DNA of 17,585 nucleotides from Acetobacteraceae bacterium (lineage in GTDB: Bacteria; Pseudomonadota; Alphaproteobacteria; Acetobacterales; Acetobacteraceae): positions 1 to 17,585 of the forward strand of contig CANFIE010000030.1 of the NCBI GenBank assembly GCA_947446625.1, in the 5' to 3' direction. This document shows positions 7,053-14,842 of the stretch, in pieces; the first letter of the stretch is position 1, and each line of letters starts with the position of its first letter. Both the position numbers and the translations under genes were made by a program. The notes beneath the pieces were generated by a model that did no database searches, was not told the origin of the DNA, and saw only the letters and a list, made by a program, of their open reading frames with translations.

Positions 7053-7624
7053 GCTTGCTTCCCCAGCCCCTGCCAGCGGCGCACCGTGCCGGCATCAATG
7101 TCGAACAAATCCAGCACCCGGCCCAGCGTATGGTCCACCATCTCGGCCAGGCTGGCTGGCTTGGCGTAGAAGGCAGGGACGGGCGGATAGACCACCGCGC
7201 CCATTTCCGTCACCGCCGCCATGTTGCGGATATGCCCCAGGTGCAGAGGCGTCTCGCGCAGCATCAACACCAGGCGGCGACGCTCCTTCAGCACCACATC
7301 GGCACTGCGCGACAGCAGGTTGGGCGTAACCCCGCTGGCAATCTCGGCCAGTGTCTTCACGCTGCATGGCGCCACAACCATGCCAAGCGTGCGAAAACTG
7401 CCGGAAGAGCAGGCGTCGGCCAGATCGCCGTGCGCATGCACCACATCGGCAATGGCTTCCACCTGCTTCACCGTATAGGCCGTTTCGGTGGCCAGGGTGA
7501 TGCGCGCCGTCTGCGACATGATCAGATGCGTCTCGACCCCGGATCCCTTCAGCAACTCCAGCAGACGCACACCATAGATGGCGCCAGAGGCACCCGAGAT
7601 GCCGATGATCAGGCGCTGGGTCAT
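7049..7624 (-). CDS. ubiX: UbiX-family flavin prenyltransferase
   Basis: This 191-residue protein is a typical UbiX/Pad1 flavin prenyltransferase, which joins dimethylallyl phosphate to reduced FMN to make the prenyl-FMN cofactor of UbiD enzymes. Visible features are the N-terminal nucleotide-binding GISGASGAIYGVRLLELL (about 8-25), the active-site stretch VVAPCSVKTLAEIASG (about 83-98), RRLVLMLRETPLHLGHIRNM (about 115-134) and the C-terminal PPVPAFYAKP (about 147-156). It is cytoplasmic, with no signal peptide. The start lies only 8 bp past the moeA stop, and its own stop overlaps the UbiD start. It therefore bridges the molybdenum-cofactor genes and the decarboxylase. The ribosome-binding site (GAGAG) is weak. 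The gene symbol reflects the family; whether it serves ubiquinone synthesis or only the neighbouring UbiD is unknown. Confidence 0.92.
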   Translation of the reverse strand: MTQRLIIGISGASGAIYGVRLLELLKGSGVETHLIMSQTARITLATETAYTVKQVEAIADVVHAHGDLADACSSGSFRTLGMVVAPCSVKTLAEIASGVTPNLLSRSADVVLKERRRLVLMLRETPLHLGHIRNMAAVTEMGAVVYPPVPAFYAKPASLAEMVDHTLGRVLDLFDIDAGTVRRWQGLGKQA

Positions 7625-7632
7625 GCGAACTC

Positions 7633-8880
7633 TCAGAAACAGGCGGCGAAAGGCAGCACCTGCACGGTATCCCCCGGCGCCACCGCCGTCACCTCCTCGG
7701 GCAACTCGGCAAAAGCATGGCTGGCCGTCAAACTGCTTAACAGGCCAGCACCTTCACGTTCAAACTTCTCCGCCAGAGGCATGGGCAGGCTGGGCAGCAA
7801 CCGCACCCGCACATATTCCCGCCGGCCCACCTTCTTGCGGTAGCTGAAATTCGCCCGGGCTGGGAAGCGAGGCAGCGGCTCGGGCAGGGCGCCTGCCAGT
7901 TGCAGTATGAGGGGTCTGGCCAAATGCAGAAAGGTGACGACAGCTGCCACCGGGTTGCCGGGCAGGCCCAAAACCGGCGTACCGCCCACCACGCCCATGG
8001 CCGCGGGCCGCCCGGGCTTGATGGCCAGGCGCCAGAACACCAGGCTGCCACCGGCTTCAATGGCCGCGCGCACATGGTCTTCCTCGCCGGCCGAAACACC
8101 GCCGCTGGTCAGCAGCAGGTCGTACTCTCCGGCTGCCGCGTGCAACGCTTGGCGCGTGGCCGCAGCATTGTCCGGCAGAATGCCCAGGTTGGTCGCGGCA
8201 ACTGGCAGGCCGGCCAACAGCGCCAGCAAGGTGAAGCGGTTGCTGTCATAGGTTTGTGCTAGGCCCAGTGTTTGGCCTGGTGAAGTCAGTTCATCCCCAG
8301 TGGAGAATACTCCAACGCGGACCGGGCGCCGCACCCGCAGCGAAGGCCGGCCCAAGGCGGCAGCCAGGCCAATCTCCGGCGCCCGCAGCCGCGTCGCGGC
8401 AGGCAGCGCGAGGTCACCCTGCGCCACATCCTCGCCGGCCGAACGGGCGTTGGCCCCGAGCTTCAGACCGGCCGGCACCAGGATGGCATTGGCCTCAAGC
8501 TCAGCGTCCTCCTGCATCAGTACGGTATCGGCGCCCGCTGGCATGGGAGCGCCGGTAAAGATTCGCATGGCGGCACCGGACGGCAGCGGCTGCGCCGCCT
8601 GCCCCGCGGCTACACGGCCCAGCAACACAAGGCGGGTCGCCCCAGCCTGGCCAAGGTCAGCATGGCGGAAAGCGTAGCCATCAACGGCGGAGTTATCGAA
8701 AGGAGGGAGGTTGACCGAGGCCCGCAGCGGTTCGGCCAGCACCCGCCCCCGCGCGGCGGCCAGCGGCACTTCCTCGGTCTCCCGCACTGCCGGCACGCGC
8801 TGGCGGATCAGTGCCTCGGCCTGCTCCACGGCCAACAAGGCGCCGCCAAAGGCGAAACAGTCATCGCTCAGTTGCGCCAT
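7633..8880 (-). CDS. moeA: Molybdopterin molybdenumtransferase MoeA
   Basis: At 415 residues this is the normal length for MoeA, which inserts molybdate into adenylylated molybdopterin to finish the molybdenum cofactor in the cytoplasm. Family landmarks are in order: PPFDNSAVDGYAF (about 59-71), IFTGAPMPAGADTVLMQED (about 107-125), GEDV (about 149-152), GVFSTGDEL (about 190-198, with the Glu expected at the active site), YDSNR (about 211-215), TSGGVSAGEEDHV (about 258-270, with Asp268 at the position equivalent to E. coli Asp259), KPGRPAAMG and GLPGNPVAAVVTF (about 305-317). It overlaps the mobB coding region by 13 bp and sits downstream of fdhABC, so it is most likely co-expressed to supply cofactor to the formate dehydrogenase FdhA. 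Nothing looks truncated. Confidence 0.95.
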   Translation of the reverse strand: MAQLSDDCFAFGGALLAVEQAEALIRQRVPAVRETEEVPLAAARGRVLAEPLRASVNLPPFDNSAVDGYAFRHADLGQAGATRLVLLGRVAAGQAAQPLPSGAAMRIFTGAPMPAGADTVLMQEDAELEANAILVPAGLKLGANARSAGEDVAQGDLALPAATRLRAPEIGLAAALGRPSLRVRRPVRVGVFSTGDELTSPGQTLGLAQTYDSNRFTLLALLAGLPVAATNLGILPDNAAATRQALHAAAGEYDLLLTSGGVSAGEEDHVRAAIEAGGSLVFWRLAIKPGRPAAMGVVGGTPVLGLPGNPVAAVVTFLHLARPLILQLAGALPEPLPRFPARANFSYRKKVGRREYVRVRLLPSLPMPLAEKFEREGAGLLSSLTASHAFAELPEEVTAVAPGDTVQVLPFAACF

Positions 8881-9377
8881 GCGGCCACATCCATGGCGTG
8901 ACGCAAGGCCGCGTCGGCCACGGCCTCAGCATTGTCGACATCAACCCAGTGGCGGGCGTTGGGCGGCGCCGTATCACTGGCCACGGCCACAATCGCCTGG
9001 TCAGTAGGGTGCAGCCAGGGCTTGGCGTTGGCGCTGCGATAGACCTCGATCTTCGGATGGGCATCGCGCTTGAAGCCTTCGACGATCACAAGATCCACCG
9101 GAGACAGCCGCCCGAGCAGAAAGCCAAGTTCCGGCTCCGGTGCTTCGCGCAATTCTGTCAGCAGCGCCCAGCGTTTGCCAGAGGATACCAGCACCTGCTG
9201 GGCACCGGCCTCGCGGTGCTGCCAGCTATCCTTGCCGGGGGTATCCACGTCAAAGGCGTGGTGGGCGTGCTTGATGGTTGAAACACTGATCCCCCGCCTT
9301 TGCAGACAGGGGATCATTTTCGTCAGCAGCGTGGTCTTGCCCGCACCGCTCCAACCCGCCAGACCAATCAGGCGCAT
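8868..9377 (-). CDS. mobB: Molybdopterin-guanine dinucleotide biosynthesis adaptor MobB
   Basis: The 169-residue protein has an N-terminal P-loop, GWSGAGKTT (about 8-16), followed by TIKHAHHAFDVDTPGKDSWQ (about 39-58), where the histidines and DxPGKDS are characteristic of MobB. LVIVEGFKRDAHPKIEVYR (about 95-113) is the other family signature, a Walker-B-like strand with a Glu-Gly. MobB is a GTP-binding partner that helps MobA make molybdopterin guanine dinucleotide, the cofactor form used by FdhA-type enzymes of the DMSO-reductase family. mobA itself is not in this window. The gene starts 19 bp after fdhC and its end overlaps the start of moeA, consistent with one transcript. The usual family length is about 170 residues, so it appears complete. 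Confidence 0.94.
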   Translation of the reverse strand: MRLIGLAGWSGAGKTTLLTKMIPCLQRRGISVSTIKHAHHAFDVDTPGKDSWQHREAGAQQVLVSSGKRWALLTELREAPEPELGFLLGRLSPVDLVIVEGFKRDAHPKIEVYRSANAKPWLHPTDQAIVAVASDTAPPNARHWVDVDNAEAVADAALRHAMDVAAWRN

Positions 9378-9396
9378 GCCTGCCCCAATCGCGGCA

Positions 9397-10368
9397 TCAC
9401 TCCGCAGCAGCGGCGGGCGGTGCCTTGGCCAACTGTTCGTCTACCCACTGGCTGTGGTGTTCCTTCGCCCAATTGTAGTCCACCTCGCCCGTAGTCATGG
9501 CGTCCACCGCGCCTTCCATACCGACCGAGCCGATATAGATATGCGCCATGATCGCCGCGATCATAACCATGGCCAGCACGCCATGCACCATATGCGCCAG
9601 TTGCTGGCCGGCAATGTCGGTGAAGAAGAATGGGAAGACCAGGATATAGCCGGTGAACGCCACCAGGCCGCCACCCACCACAGTTATCCAGAACACCCCT
9701 TTTTGCCCGGCATTGAAACGACCGGCCGGCGGGTGGGCATTGTTGAAGAAGCCACCGCCAGCCTTAAGCCATTCAATATCCGCCATGCGGGGCAGGTTAT
9801 CCTTGGCCCAGAGCAGCAGCATCACCACCAAACCCAGCACGAAGGGGAAACTGAGGAAGTTATGACCCAGCTTGCCCAGGGCGCTGAGCGAGGTGAAGGC
9901 TTCTGCGCCAATCAAGGGAAGGAGAAGGTAACGGCCAAAGGTCAGGTTGAGCCCACTCAGCATGAGCACGATGAAGCTGGAGGCGACCATCCAGTGATTG
10001 GCCCGCTCCAGCAGGTTGAAACGCGTGAGGGTACGGCCAGAGGGACCACCAGTGATGCGGATGCGCCCCTTCATCGACCAGAACAGCCATAGCACAACGC
10101 CCATGCCACCCACGGCCACGAAGCCAATGGTGTACAGGGTGCGGTTATGAAAGAGGCGCCAGTTCTGGCCTTCCGGCTGCACCAGGTTGCCCGACTTGGC
10201 ATCAGGGATGGAGACACGGCCGTTGATGGTGCCGCCCTGCAGCGCGCGCTGCAGTTCCAACTCCTCGGCTGGCGCCTGATCACGGGCGGTGAAGGGCGAA
10301 GGCACCGTCTGTGCCAGGGCCGGTGCCGCCAGCAGCAAAGCCAGGGTGAGGATGAGCGCGCGCATCAC
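9397..10368 (-). CDS. fdhC: Formate dehydrogenase gamma subunit, cytochrome b
   Basis: This 323-residue subunit would anchor the enzyme in the inner membrane and pass electrons from the Fe-S subunit through haem b to quinone. It starts with a likely signal peptide (residues 1-20, ending APALAQ), then about 55 exported residues. Four main helices follow at about 78-98, 125-145, 165-188 and 225-250, with a further one at about 256-280. Candidate haem or quinone-site histidines are H125 (ERANHWM), H169 (KLGHNF), H259 and H262 (LAHMVHGVLAM) and H276. At over 300 residues it is longer than E. coli FdnI (about 217). The extra length is the exported N-terminal segment, as in other proteobacterial FdhC forms. 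The start overlaps the fdhB stop by 4 bp. Confidence 0.92.
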   Translation of the reverse strand: MMRALILTLALLLAAPALAQTVPSPFTARDQAPAEELELQRALQGGTINGRVSIPDAKSGNLVQPEGQNWRLFHNRTLYTIGFVAVGGMGVVLWLFWSMKGRIRITGGPSGRTLTRFNLLERANHWMVASSFIVLMLSGLNLTFGRYLLLPLIGAEAFTSLSALGKLGHNFLSFPFVLGLVVMLLLWAKDNLPRMADIEWLKAGGGFFNNAHPPAGRFNAGQKGVFWITVVGGGLVAFTGYILVFPFFFTDIAGQQLAHMVHGVLAMVMIAAIMAHIYIGSVGMEGAVDAMTTGEVDYNWAKEHHSQWVDEQLAKAPPAAAAE

Positions 10369-10961
10369 GACCGCACCCCTTCCTTATAGGCGGTTCGCCA
10401 GCCCCAAGCACCGCTGCCATAGCCACGGCGCTGCACACGCTCACGGTAGATGCTGGAAATGATGTCGCCATCTCCGGCCAGTAGCGCCTTGGTGCTGCAC
10501 ATTTCAGCGCACAGCGGCAGCTTGCCCTCAGCGATACGGTTGGCACCGTACTGGATATATTCCGCGCGGGTATTGTCGGCCTGCGGACCACCAGCGCAAT
10601 AGGTGCACTTGTCCATCTTGCCGCGCCCACCGAAGTTGCCCACGCGCGGGTATTGCGGAGCGCCGAAGGGGCAGGCGTAGAAGCAATAGCCGCAGCCGAT
10701 GCACAGGTCCTTGTCGTGCAGCACAATGGCATCGGCCGTGGTGTAGAAGCAGTTCACCGGGCACACCGCAGCACATGGCGCATCGGTGCAGTGCATGCAG
10801 GCCATGGAAATGCTGCGCTCGCCGGGCTTACCGTCATTCAGCGTCACCACCCGGCGGCGGTTGATGCCCCAGGGCACCTCGTGCTCGTTCTTGCAGGCGG
10901 TGACGCAGGCGTTGCATTCAATGCAACGGTCTGCGTCGCAGAGGAATTTCATGCGTGCCAT
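10365..10961 (-). CDS. fdhB: Formate dehydrogenase beta subunit, 4Fe-4S ferredoxin-type
   Basis: The 198-residue protein carries four cysteine groups expected to hold four [4Fe-4S] clusters in a wire from the catalytic subunit to the cytochrome. They are C13-x2-C16-x2-C19-x3-C23, then CMHCTDAPCAAVCP (about 55-68), CIGCGYCFYACP (about 87-98), and the split CTYC...CAEMC near 118-155. It has no signal peptide, so it is presumably carried through the Tat system together with FdhA. E. coli FdnH is about 294 residues with a C-terminal transmembrane helix. This shorter form ends without a hydrophobic segment, so contact with the membrane must come through FdhC. A strong ribosome-binding site (GGGGAGGA) precedes the ATG, 16 bp after fdhA. 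Confidence 0.95.
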   Translation of the reverse strand: MARMKFLCDADRCIECNACVTACKNEHEVPWGINRRRVVTLNDGKPGERSISMACMHCTDAPCAAVCPVNCFYTTADAIVLHDKDLCIGCGYCFYACPFGAPQYPRVGNFGGRGKMDKCTYCAGGPQADNTRAEYIQYGANRIAEGKLPLCAEMCSTKALLAGDGDIISSIYRERVQRRGYGSGAWGWRTAYKEGVRS

Positions 10962-10977
10962 GGTGTGATTCCTCCCC

Positions 10978-13899
10978 TTATGCCGCGCGAATTTGGCACA
11001 GCGTGCATTTGGTTTCCTGCATGTAGGTCACCGGGTCATAGCCATAGGTGGTGATGGTGTTGACGCTTTCGCCCAGCACCACCGGGTCGGTGCCGGCCGG
11101 GTAGTATTTGCGCCGGTCCTCGCCCTGGAACCAGCCACCGAAGTGGAAGGGCATCCAGGCTACGCCGGGGGCAACACGCTCGGTCACCAGCGCCTTTACC
11201 TTCACCTTGCTGCCGCTTTCCGGACCCATGACCCAGACCCAGCCGCCATCGGCAATGCTGCGGGCCCGGGCATCCGCCGGGTTGATTTCGACGAACATGT
11301 CCTGCTGCAACTCGGCCAGCCACTTGTTGCTGCGGGTTTCCTCGCCGCCGCCTTCGTATTCCACCAGGCGCCCCGAGGACAGCACGATAGGGAAGTCCTT
11401 CACGACCTCGGTGCTGCGGTTCTGCACCGAAACGCCCAGGTGCGGCATGCGGAAGCCGCGCCGGTCCGGCAGGGTGGGGTACTTGGCGATGAGGTCGGTG
11501 CGCGCGGTGTAGATCGGCTCGCGGTGCACCGGCACCGGGTCTGGCAGATTCCAGGCATTGGCGCGAGCCTTGGCATTGCCATAGGGCACGCAGCCATGCG
11601 CAATGGCCACGCGCTGGATGCCGCCGGACAGGTCGTTCGCCCAACTGGCGCGGTCGATATTCGGGCCGAAGTGGAACTCGATGCTTTCGCGCTCGGCGGC
11701 TGTCAGATCCTCCAGCCAGCCAAGGCGACGCAGCACCGCCACGGTAAATTCAGGGTAGCCGTCCTGAATCTCGCTGCCACGAGAATAGCTGCCTTCGGCC
11801 AACAGGGTTTGGCCGTTGCGCTCCACACCGAAGCGGGCGCGGAAGGTGCCGCCGCCATCCTTCACGTGCAGGTTGGTGTTGTAGAGTTGGTGGCTTCCCG
11901 GATGCTTCTGCTGCGGCGTGCCCCAGCACGGCCATGGCAGGCCGTAGAAATCGCCCGCCACCGGCGTGCCCGGCTTGCCGCGCAGCGTGGTGATGTCGAA
12001 GTCATTCTGGTGCTGCATGTGCAGCTTCAGCCGTTCCGGGCTTTGGCCGGTATAGCCAATGCTCCAGGCGCCACGGTTGATCTCGCGCAGAATATCCTCA
12101 GCCTGCGGCTGCCCGTTCTCAACCTTGATATGCTTGAACATCTCGGCGGCGAAGCCAAGCTTCTGCGCCAGCATGTACATCACATCATAGTCGTTCTTCG
12201 ATTCGAAGATCGGCGCAACCACCTTCTCACCCCATTGCAGGGAGCGGTTGGAGGCGGTGCGACTGCCATCCATCTCGAAGCTGGTGCATATGGGCAGCAG
12301 GTAGGTACCATCCTTGCGGCCGCTGATCTGGCTGAAGGTGGTGGGATGCGGGTCGGCAACCACCAGCAGTTCCAGCTTCTCCAGCCCCTTCACCATCTCC
12401 GGCATGCGGGTAACGGTGTTGCCGCCATGGCCGAACACCACCATGGCCTTGTAGTTGTCGGGCTGCTGCACGTAGTTCTCGCCGGCGCCTTCCTTGTGGC
12501 GCTCGCCGGGCATCATGGTGGCCTCAAACCAGCGGGTGCTGGGAATGCCGGGCAACCCCATCAATGCCTTGGAGCCGAAACGGCCCTCCATGTAGCTGTA
12601 GGGCACATCCCAGACACGGGACCAGTGCCGCCAGGCATTTTCGTCCAGCCCGTAGTATGCGGGCAGCGTGGTCACATCCAGGCCAAGGTCGGTGGCGCCC
12701 TGCACGTTGGTGTGGCCGCGGAAGATGTTGGCGCCAGTGCCTGGCGCGCCCACGTTGCCGGTCGCCAGCAGCAGGATGCACAGCGCACGAACATTGGCGG
12801 TACCAACAGTGTGCTGGGTTACACCCATGCACCAGATCAGCGTGCTGGGCTTTTCGGTCGCGAACAGCTTGCTGATGCGTTCCATCTGCGCGCCGGGCAC
12901 GCCGGTCACGCGCTCAACTTCCGCCGGGTCCCACTTCGCCACTTCGCGGCGCACATCCTCCATGCCGTGCACACGCTCGGCGATGAACTTCTTGTCCTCC
13001 CAGCCATTGCGGAAGATGTGCCAGAGCATGCCCCAGATGATGGGAATATCGGTGCCTGGGCGAATGCGCACATATTCCGTGGCGTGCGCCGCGGTGCGGG
13101 TGAAGCGCGGGTCGATCACGATCATGTTCGACCGGTTCAACTCCTTGCCGGTCAGCACATGCTGCAGGGAAACCGGATGCGCTTCCGCGGGGTTGCCACC
13201 CATGATGATCATGGTCTTGGCGTTGCGGATATCGTTGTAGCTGTTGGTCTGGGCACCGTAGCCCCAGGTGTTGGCTACACCCGCCACCGTGGTGGAATGG
13301 CAAATACGCGCCTGATGGTCGACGTTGTTGGTGCCCCAGAAGGCCGCGAATTTGCGGAACAGGTAGGCCGCTTCATTGGTGAACTTGGCGCTGCCCAGCA
13401 GGAAGGCGCTGTCCGGCCCGTTCTTCTGCCGTACATCCAGCAACTTGGCGCTGATCTCATCAATCGCGGTTGCCCAGCTGATGCGTTGCCACGCGCCATT
13501 CACCAGCTTCATCGGGTATTTCAGCCGACGGTCACCATGCACAGTCTCACGGCTGGAAGCGCCCTTGGCACAATGGGTGCCGCGATTGATCGGGCTTTCC
13601 CAGGCTGGCTCCTGGCCCACCCACACGCCATTCTGCACTTCGGCAATTACAGTGCAGCCCACGGAGCAATGGGTGCACATGTTTTTGCGGCGGGTGATAG
13701 GCTGGGCGAAGTCGGTCGGCCCGGCCTCAGCCCGCCGTGCCGTCAAGGGCTGCAAAGCACCCAATGTGGCCAAGCCCACGCCGCCCATCCCGGCATTGCG
13801 CAGGAAGCTGCGTCGGTCCAGCCCGCCAGCCGACAGGCCCAGGTAGGTGGAAGCCAGGCGCTGACGCGCCGCCTTGCCGTCGCTGCGTTTGATCAGCAT
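10978..13899 (-). CDS. fdhA: Formate dehydrogenase catalytic alpha subunit (Mo/W-bis-MGD, Cys-type)
   Basis: This 973-residue protein oxidises formate to CO2. A Tat signal with R29-R30 in DRRSFLRNAG and a hydrophobic stretch to about residue 50 indicates periplasmic export. A [4Fe-4S] cluster is bound by C75, C78, C82 and C110 (MCTHCSVGC...GTHCAKG). The metal ligand is C200, followed by H201, in NVDHQARICHSTTVAGVANT. E. coli FdnG has selenocysteine at this position, so no SECIS element is needed here. Molybdopterin-binding regions follow, including MIIMGGNPAEAHPVS, IVIDPRFTRTA and the C-terminal molydopterin dinucleotide-binding domain (ending near YDPVTYMQETKCTLCQIR). Size, order and the Cys form resemble the periplasmic FDH3 of Methylobacterium (from memory). 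GGGAGA seven bases before the ATG supports the start. Molybdenum versus tungsten cannot be told from sequence. Confidence 0.96.
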   Translation of the reverse strand: MLIKRSDGKAARQRLASTYLGLSAGGLDRRSFLRNAGMGGVGLATLGALQPLTARRAEAGPTDFAQPITRRKNMCTHCSVGCTVIAEVQNGVWVGQEPAWESPINRGTHCAKGASSRETVHGDRRLKYPMKLVNGAWQRISWATAIDEISAKLLDVRQKNGPDSAFLLGSAKFTNEAAYLFRKFAAFWGTNNVDHQARICHSTTVAGVANTWGYGAQTNSYNDIRNAKTMIIMGGNPAEAHPVSLQHVLTGKELNRSNMIVIDPRFTRTAAHATEYVRIRPGTDIPIIWGMLWHIFRNGWEDKKFIAERVHGMEDVRREVAKWDPAEVERVTGVPGAQMERISKLFATEKPSTLIWCMGVTQHTVGTANVRALCILLLATGNVGAPGTGANIFRGHTNVQGATDLGLDVTTLPAYYGLDENAWRHWSRVWDVPYSYMEGRFGSKALMGLPGIPSTRWFEATMMPGERHKEGAGENYVQQPDNYKAMVVFGHGGNTVTRMPEMVKGLEKLELLVVADPHPTTFSQISGRKDGTYLLPICTSFEMDGSRTASNRSLQWGEKVVAPIFESKNDYDVMYMLAQKLGFAAEMFKHIKVENGQPQAEDILREINRGAWSIGYTGQSPERLKLHMQHQNDFDITTLRGKPGTPVAGDFYGLPWPCWGTPQQKHPGSHQLYNTNLHVKDGGGTFRARFGVERNGQTLLAEGSYSRGSEIQDGYPEFTVAVLRRLGWLEDLTAAERESIEFHFGPNIDRASWANDLSGGIQRVAIAHGCVPYGNAKARANAWNLPDPVPVHREPIYTARTDLIAKYPTLPDRRGFRMPHLGVSVQNRSTEVVKDFPIVLSSGRLVEYEGGGEETRSNKWLAELQQDMFVEINPADARARSIADGGWVWVMGPESGSKVKVKALVTERVAPGVAWMPFHFGGWFQGEDRRKYYPAGTDPVVLGESVNTITTYGYDPVTYMQETKCTLCQIRAA

Positions 13900-13914
13900 G
13901 TCGGCGTCTCCCGC

Positions 13915-14133
13915 TCAGTAACGGTTGGTGTTGTAGAAGGCATGCACCAGCGCACTGTCCGCTTGATAGCGCGCCTTGGTACGGTCTCGTCCCACTTCCT
14001 TCTGCGCGCTGCCGGGCGGCACGGAATCGGCCCGATGACTTTCCTCAGCGCTGGCCACCGCAGGCGCGGCCACGGCGGCAAAGCCCAGGGCCTTCAGGAA
14101 GCCGCGGCGCTCAGCCGGTGCTTGCTCGGTCAT
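13915..14133 (-). CDS. Small Tat-signal protein, formate dehydrogenase region TAT target family
   Basis: Starting at the ATG at 14133 gives 72 residues, supported by AGGAGA (14141-14146) seven bases upstream. The frame continues to 14184, but that longer form has no good ribosome-binding site and would hide the Tat signal inside the protein. The sequence opens with a twin-arginine motif, ERRGFLKALG, then an alanine-rich hydrophobic stretch ending around ASAEE. The mature tail ends in ALVHAFYNTNRY, resembling the small proteins named 'formate dehydrogenase region TAT target' that sit immediately before fdhA in many proteobacteria. Their function is not established; a role in assembly or export of FdhA is inferred from constant linkage. 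The gap to fdhA is 15 bp. Confidence 0.85.
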   Translation of the reverse strand: MTEQAPAERRGFLKALGFAAVAAPAVASAEESHRADSVPPGSAQKEVGRDRTKARYQADSALVHAFYNTNRY

Positions 14134-14140
14134 GGTTCGG

Positions 14141-14146
14141 TCTCCT
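14141..14146 (-). promoter_or_regulatory. Ribosome-binding site fixing the start of the small Tat protein
   Basis: On the minus strand this reads AGGAGA, seven bases before the ATG at 14133. It favours that ATG over the in-frame codon at 14184. Confidence 0.7.
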
Positions 14147-14152
14147 ATCGGG

Positions 14153-14743
14153 TCAGGCCGCAAGCTCGGCGGCAGCGTTTTCAATATCCATCATGGTGCG
14201 GCCAAGGCCACCAACAGCGCGGTAGAAGCCTGACGCCTCAACGGCTTCCAAATCAGCGAAGAAGCGCGCGGCCCAGGGCTTGAGATGGGCCGCCATGAAC
14301 GCATCCGGGTCACCTGGAAAGCGGCCATCTACCAGACCGGCCATTGCTTCACAGCAAAAAGCGATGTGATCTTCGGGCTCAGCAACGCCAATGGCACGGG
14401 TAATGCCAAGTCGTCCCAACTCGGCTCGCAAGGCAGCGAGGGGGCGTTCGTGCAGAAAACCGGTCAGATAGTAGCTGGCATAGGGCAGCAACTCACCGCG
14501 CCCCACGCCGATGAAAAGCGCCTGGAACTCGCGCTGTGCGGCCTCGGCGGTTGTGGCTCCAGCAGCGGCTGCCAGCGAGGCAATCGCCGAGCCAAGAGCT
14601 GTGGGATTGCCGCCAAGTGCTGAAAGGCCTTGAAGCAATGAAGCATCGGGCGCAGCCGCCAGCAGGTGCCCAAGCAGGGCGAAGACCCTGGCACGCTCCG
14701 CCTCAATCGGATCGTAAAATGAATTTGGCTCTAACCCGGACAT
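14153..14743 (-). CDS. TorD/DmsD-family redox enzyme maturation chaperone
   Basis: The 196-residue, mainly helical, cytoplasmic protein matches the TorD family. Its key region is LLPYASYYLTGFLHERPLAA (about 84-103), followed by LRAELGRLGI and VAEPEDHIAFCCEAM (about 119-133). The Y-x-S-x-Y-L-x-G and EPEDH motifs are the family signature. Such chaperones bind the Tat signal of a molybdoenzyme and hold it until cofactor insertion is complete. The gene sits upstream of the small Tat protein and fdhA on the same strand, so FdhA is the likely client. Its stop is 19 bp before the preferred start of the next gene. It is the first gene after the ~100-bp gap at 14744-14842 and may have its own promoter there. 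The ribosome-binding site is weak. Confidence 0.9.
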   Translation of the reverse strand: MSGLEPNSFYDPIEAERARVFALLGHLLAAAPDASLLQGLSALGGNPTALGSAIASLAAAAGATTAEAAQREFQALFIGVGRGELLPYASYYLTGFLHERPLAALRAELGRLGITRAIGVAEPEDHIAFCCEAMAGLVDGRFPGDPDAFMAAHLKPWAARFFADLEAVEASGFYRAVGGLGRTMMDIENAAAELAA

Positions 14744-14842
14744 TTCGATTCACCGACCATACGGCCTGCTTGATTAAACTCTAATGCGAGAGATGGGGCG
14801 GCTTTCGCAAGCGCCAAGATATATTCCATGACGGTTCCGGCC
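14744..14842 (-). promoter_or_regulatory. Gap between accessory block and TorD gene; possible internal promoter
   Basis: This is the only sizeable gap in the fourteen-gene minus-strand run. On the minus strand it contains TTGCGA, 19 bases, then ATTAGA within the AT-rich stretch ATTAGAGTTTAATCAAG, about 25 bases before the TorD start. This is a loose fit to a sigma-70 promoter and the spacing is long. No clear regulator operator was recognised. Confidence 0.25.
14797..14815 (-). terminator. Short hairpin after DUF3306 gene, weak terminator candidate
   Basis: GGC-GCTT and AAGC-GCC pair around TCGC with one bulged base. There is no T tract on the minus-strand side, so it might only attenuate transcription from the upstream block or stabilise an mRNA end. 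Confidence 0.2.

Noticed and set aside
13915..14184. Longer 89-residue version of the small Tat protein
   Set aside because: The upstream start has no good ribosome-binding site and would place the twin-arginine motif internally; the ATG at 14133 has AGGAGA at the right distance.
10993..14283. Open reading frame of 1096 codons on the plus strand, antisense to fdhA and its upstream genes
   Set aside because: It lies exactly opposite clearly recognised genes, and its translation shows no known domain and is rich in His, Gly, Ala and Gln, as expected from the reverse strand of high-GC codon usage.
14744..14842. Molybdenum-cofactor riboswitch upstream of the chaperone gene
   Set aside because: The 99-bp gap is too short and shows only one weak hairpin, without the multi-stem layout expected of that motif.
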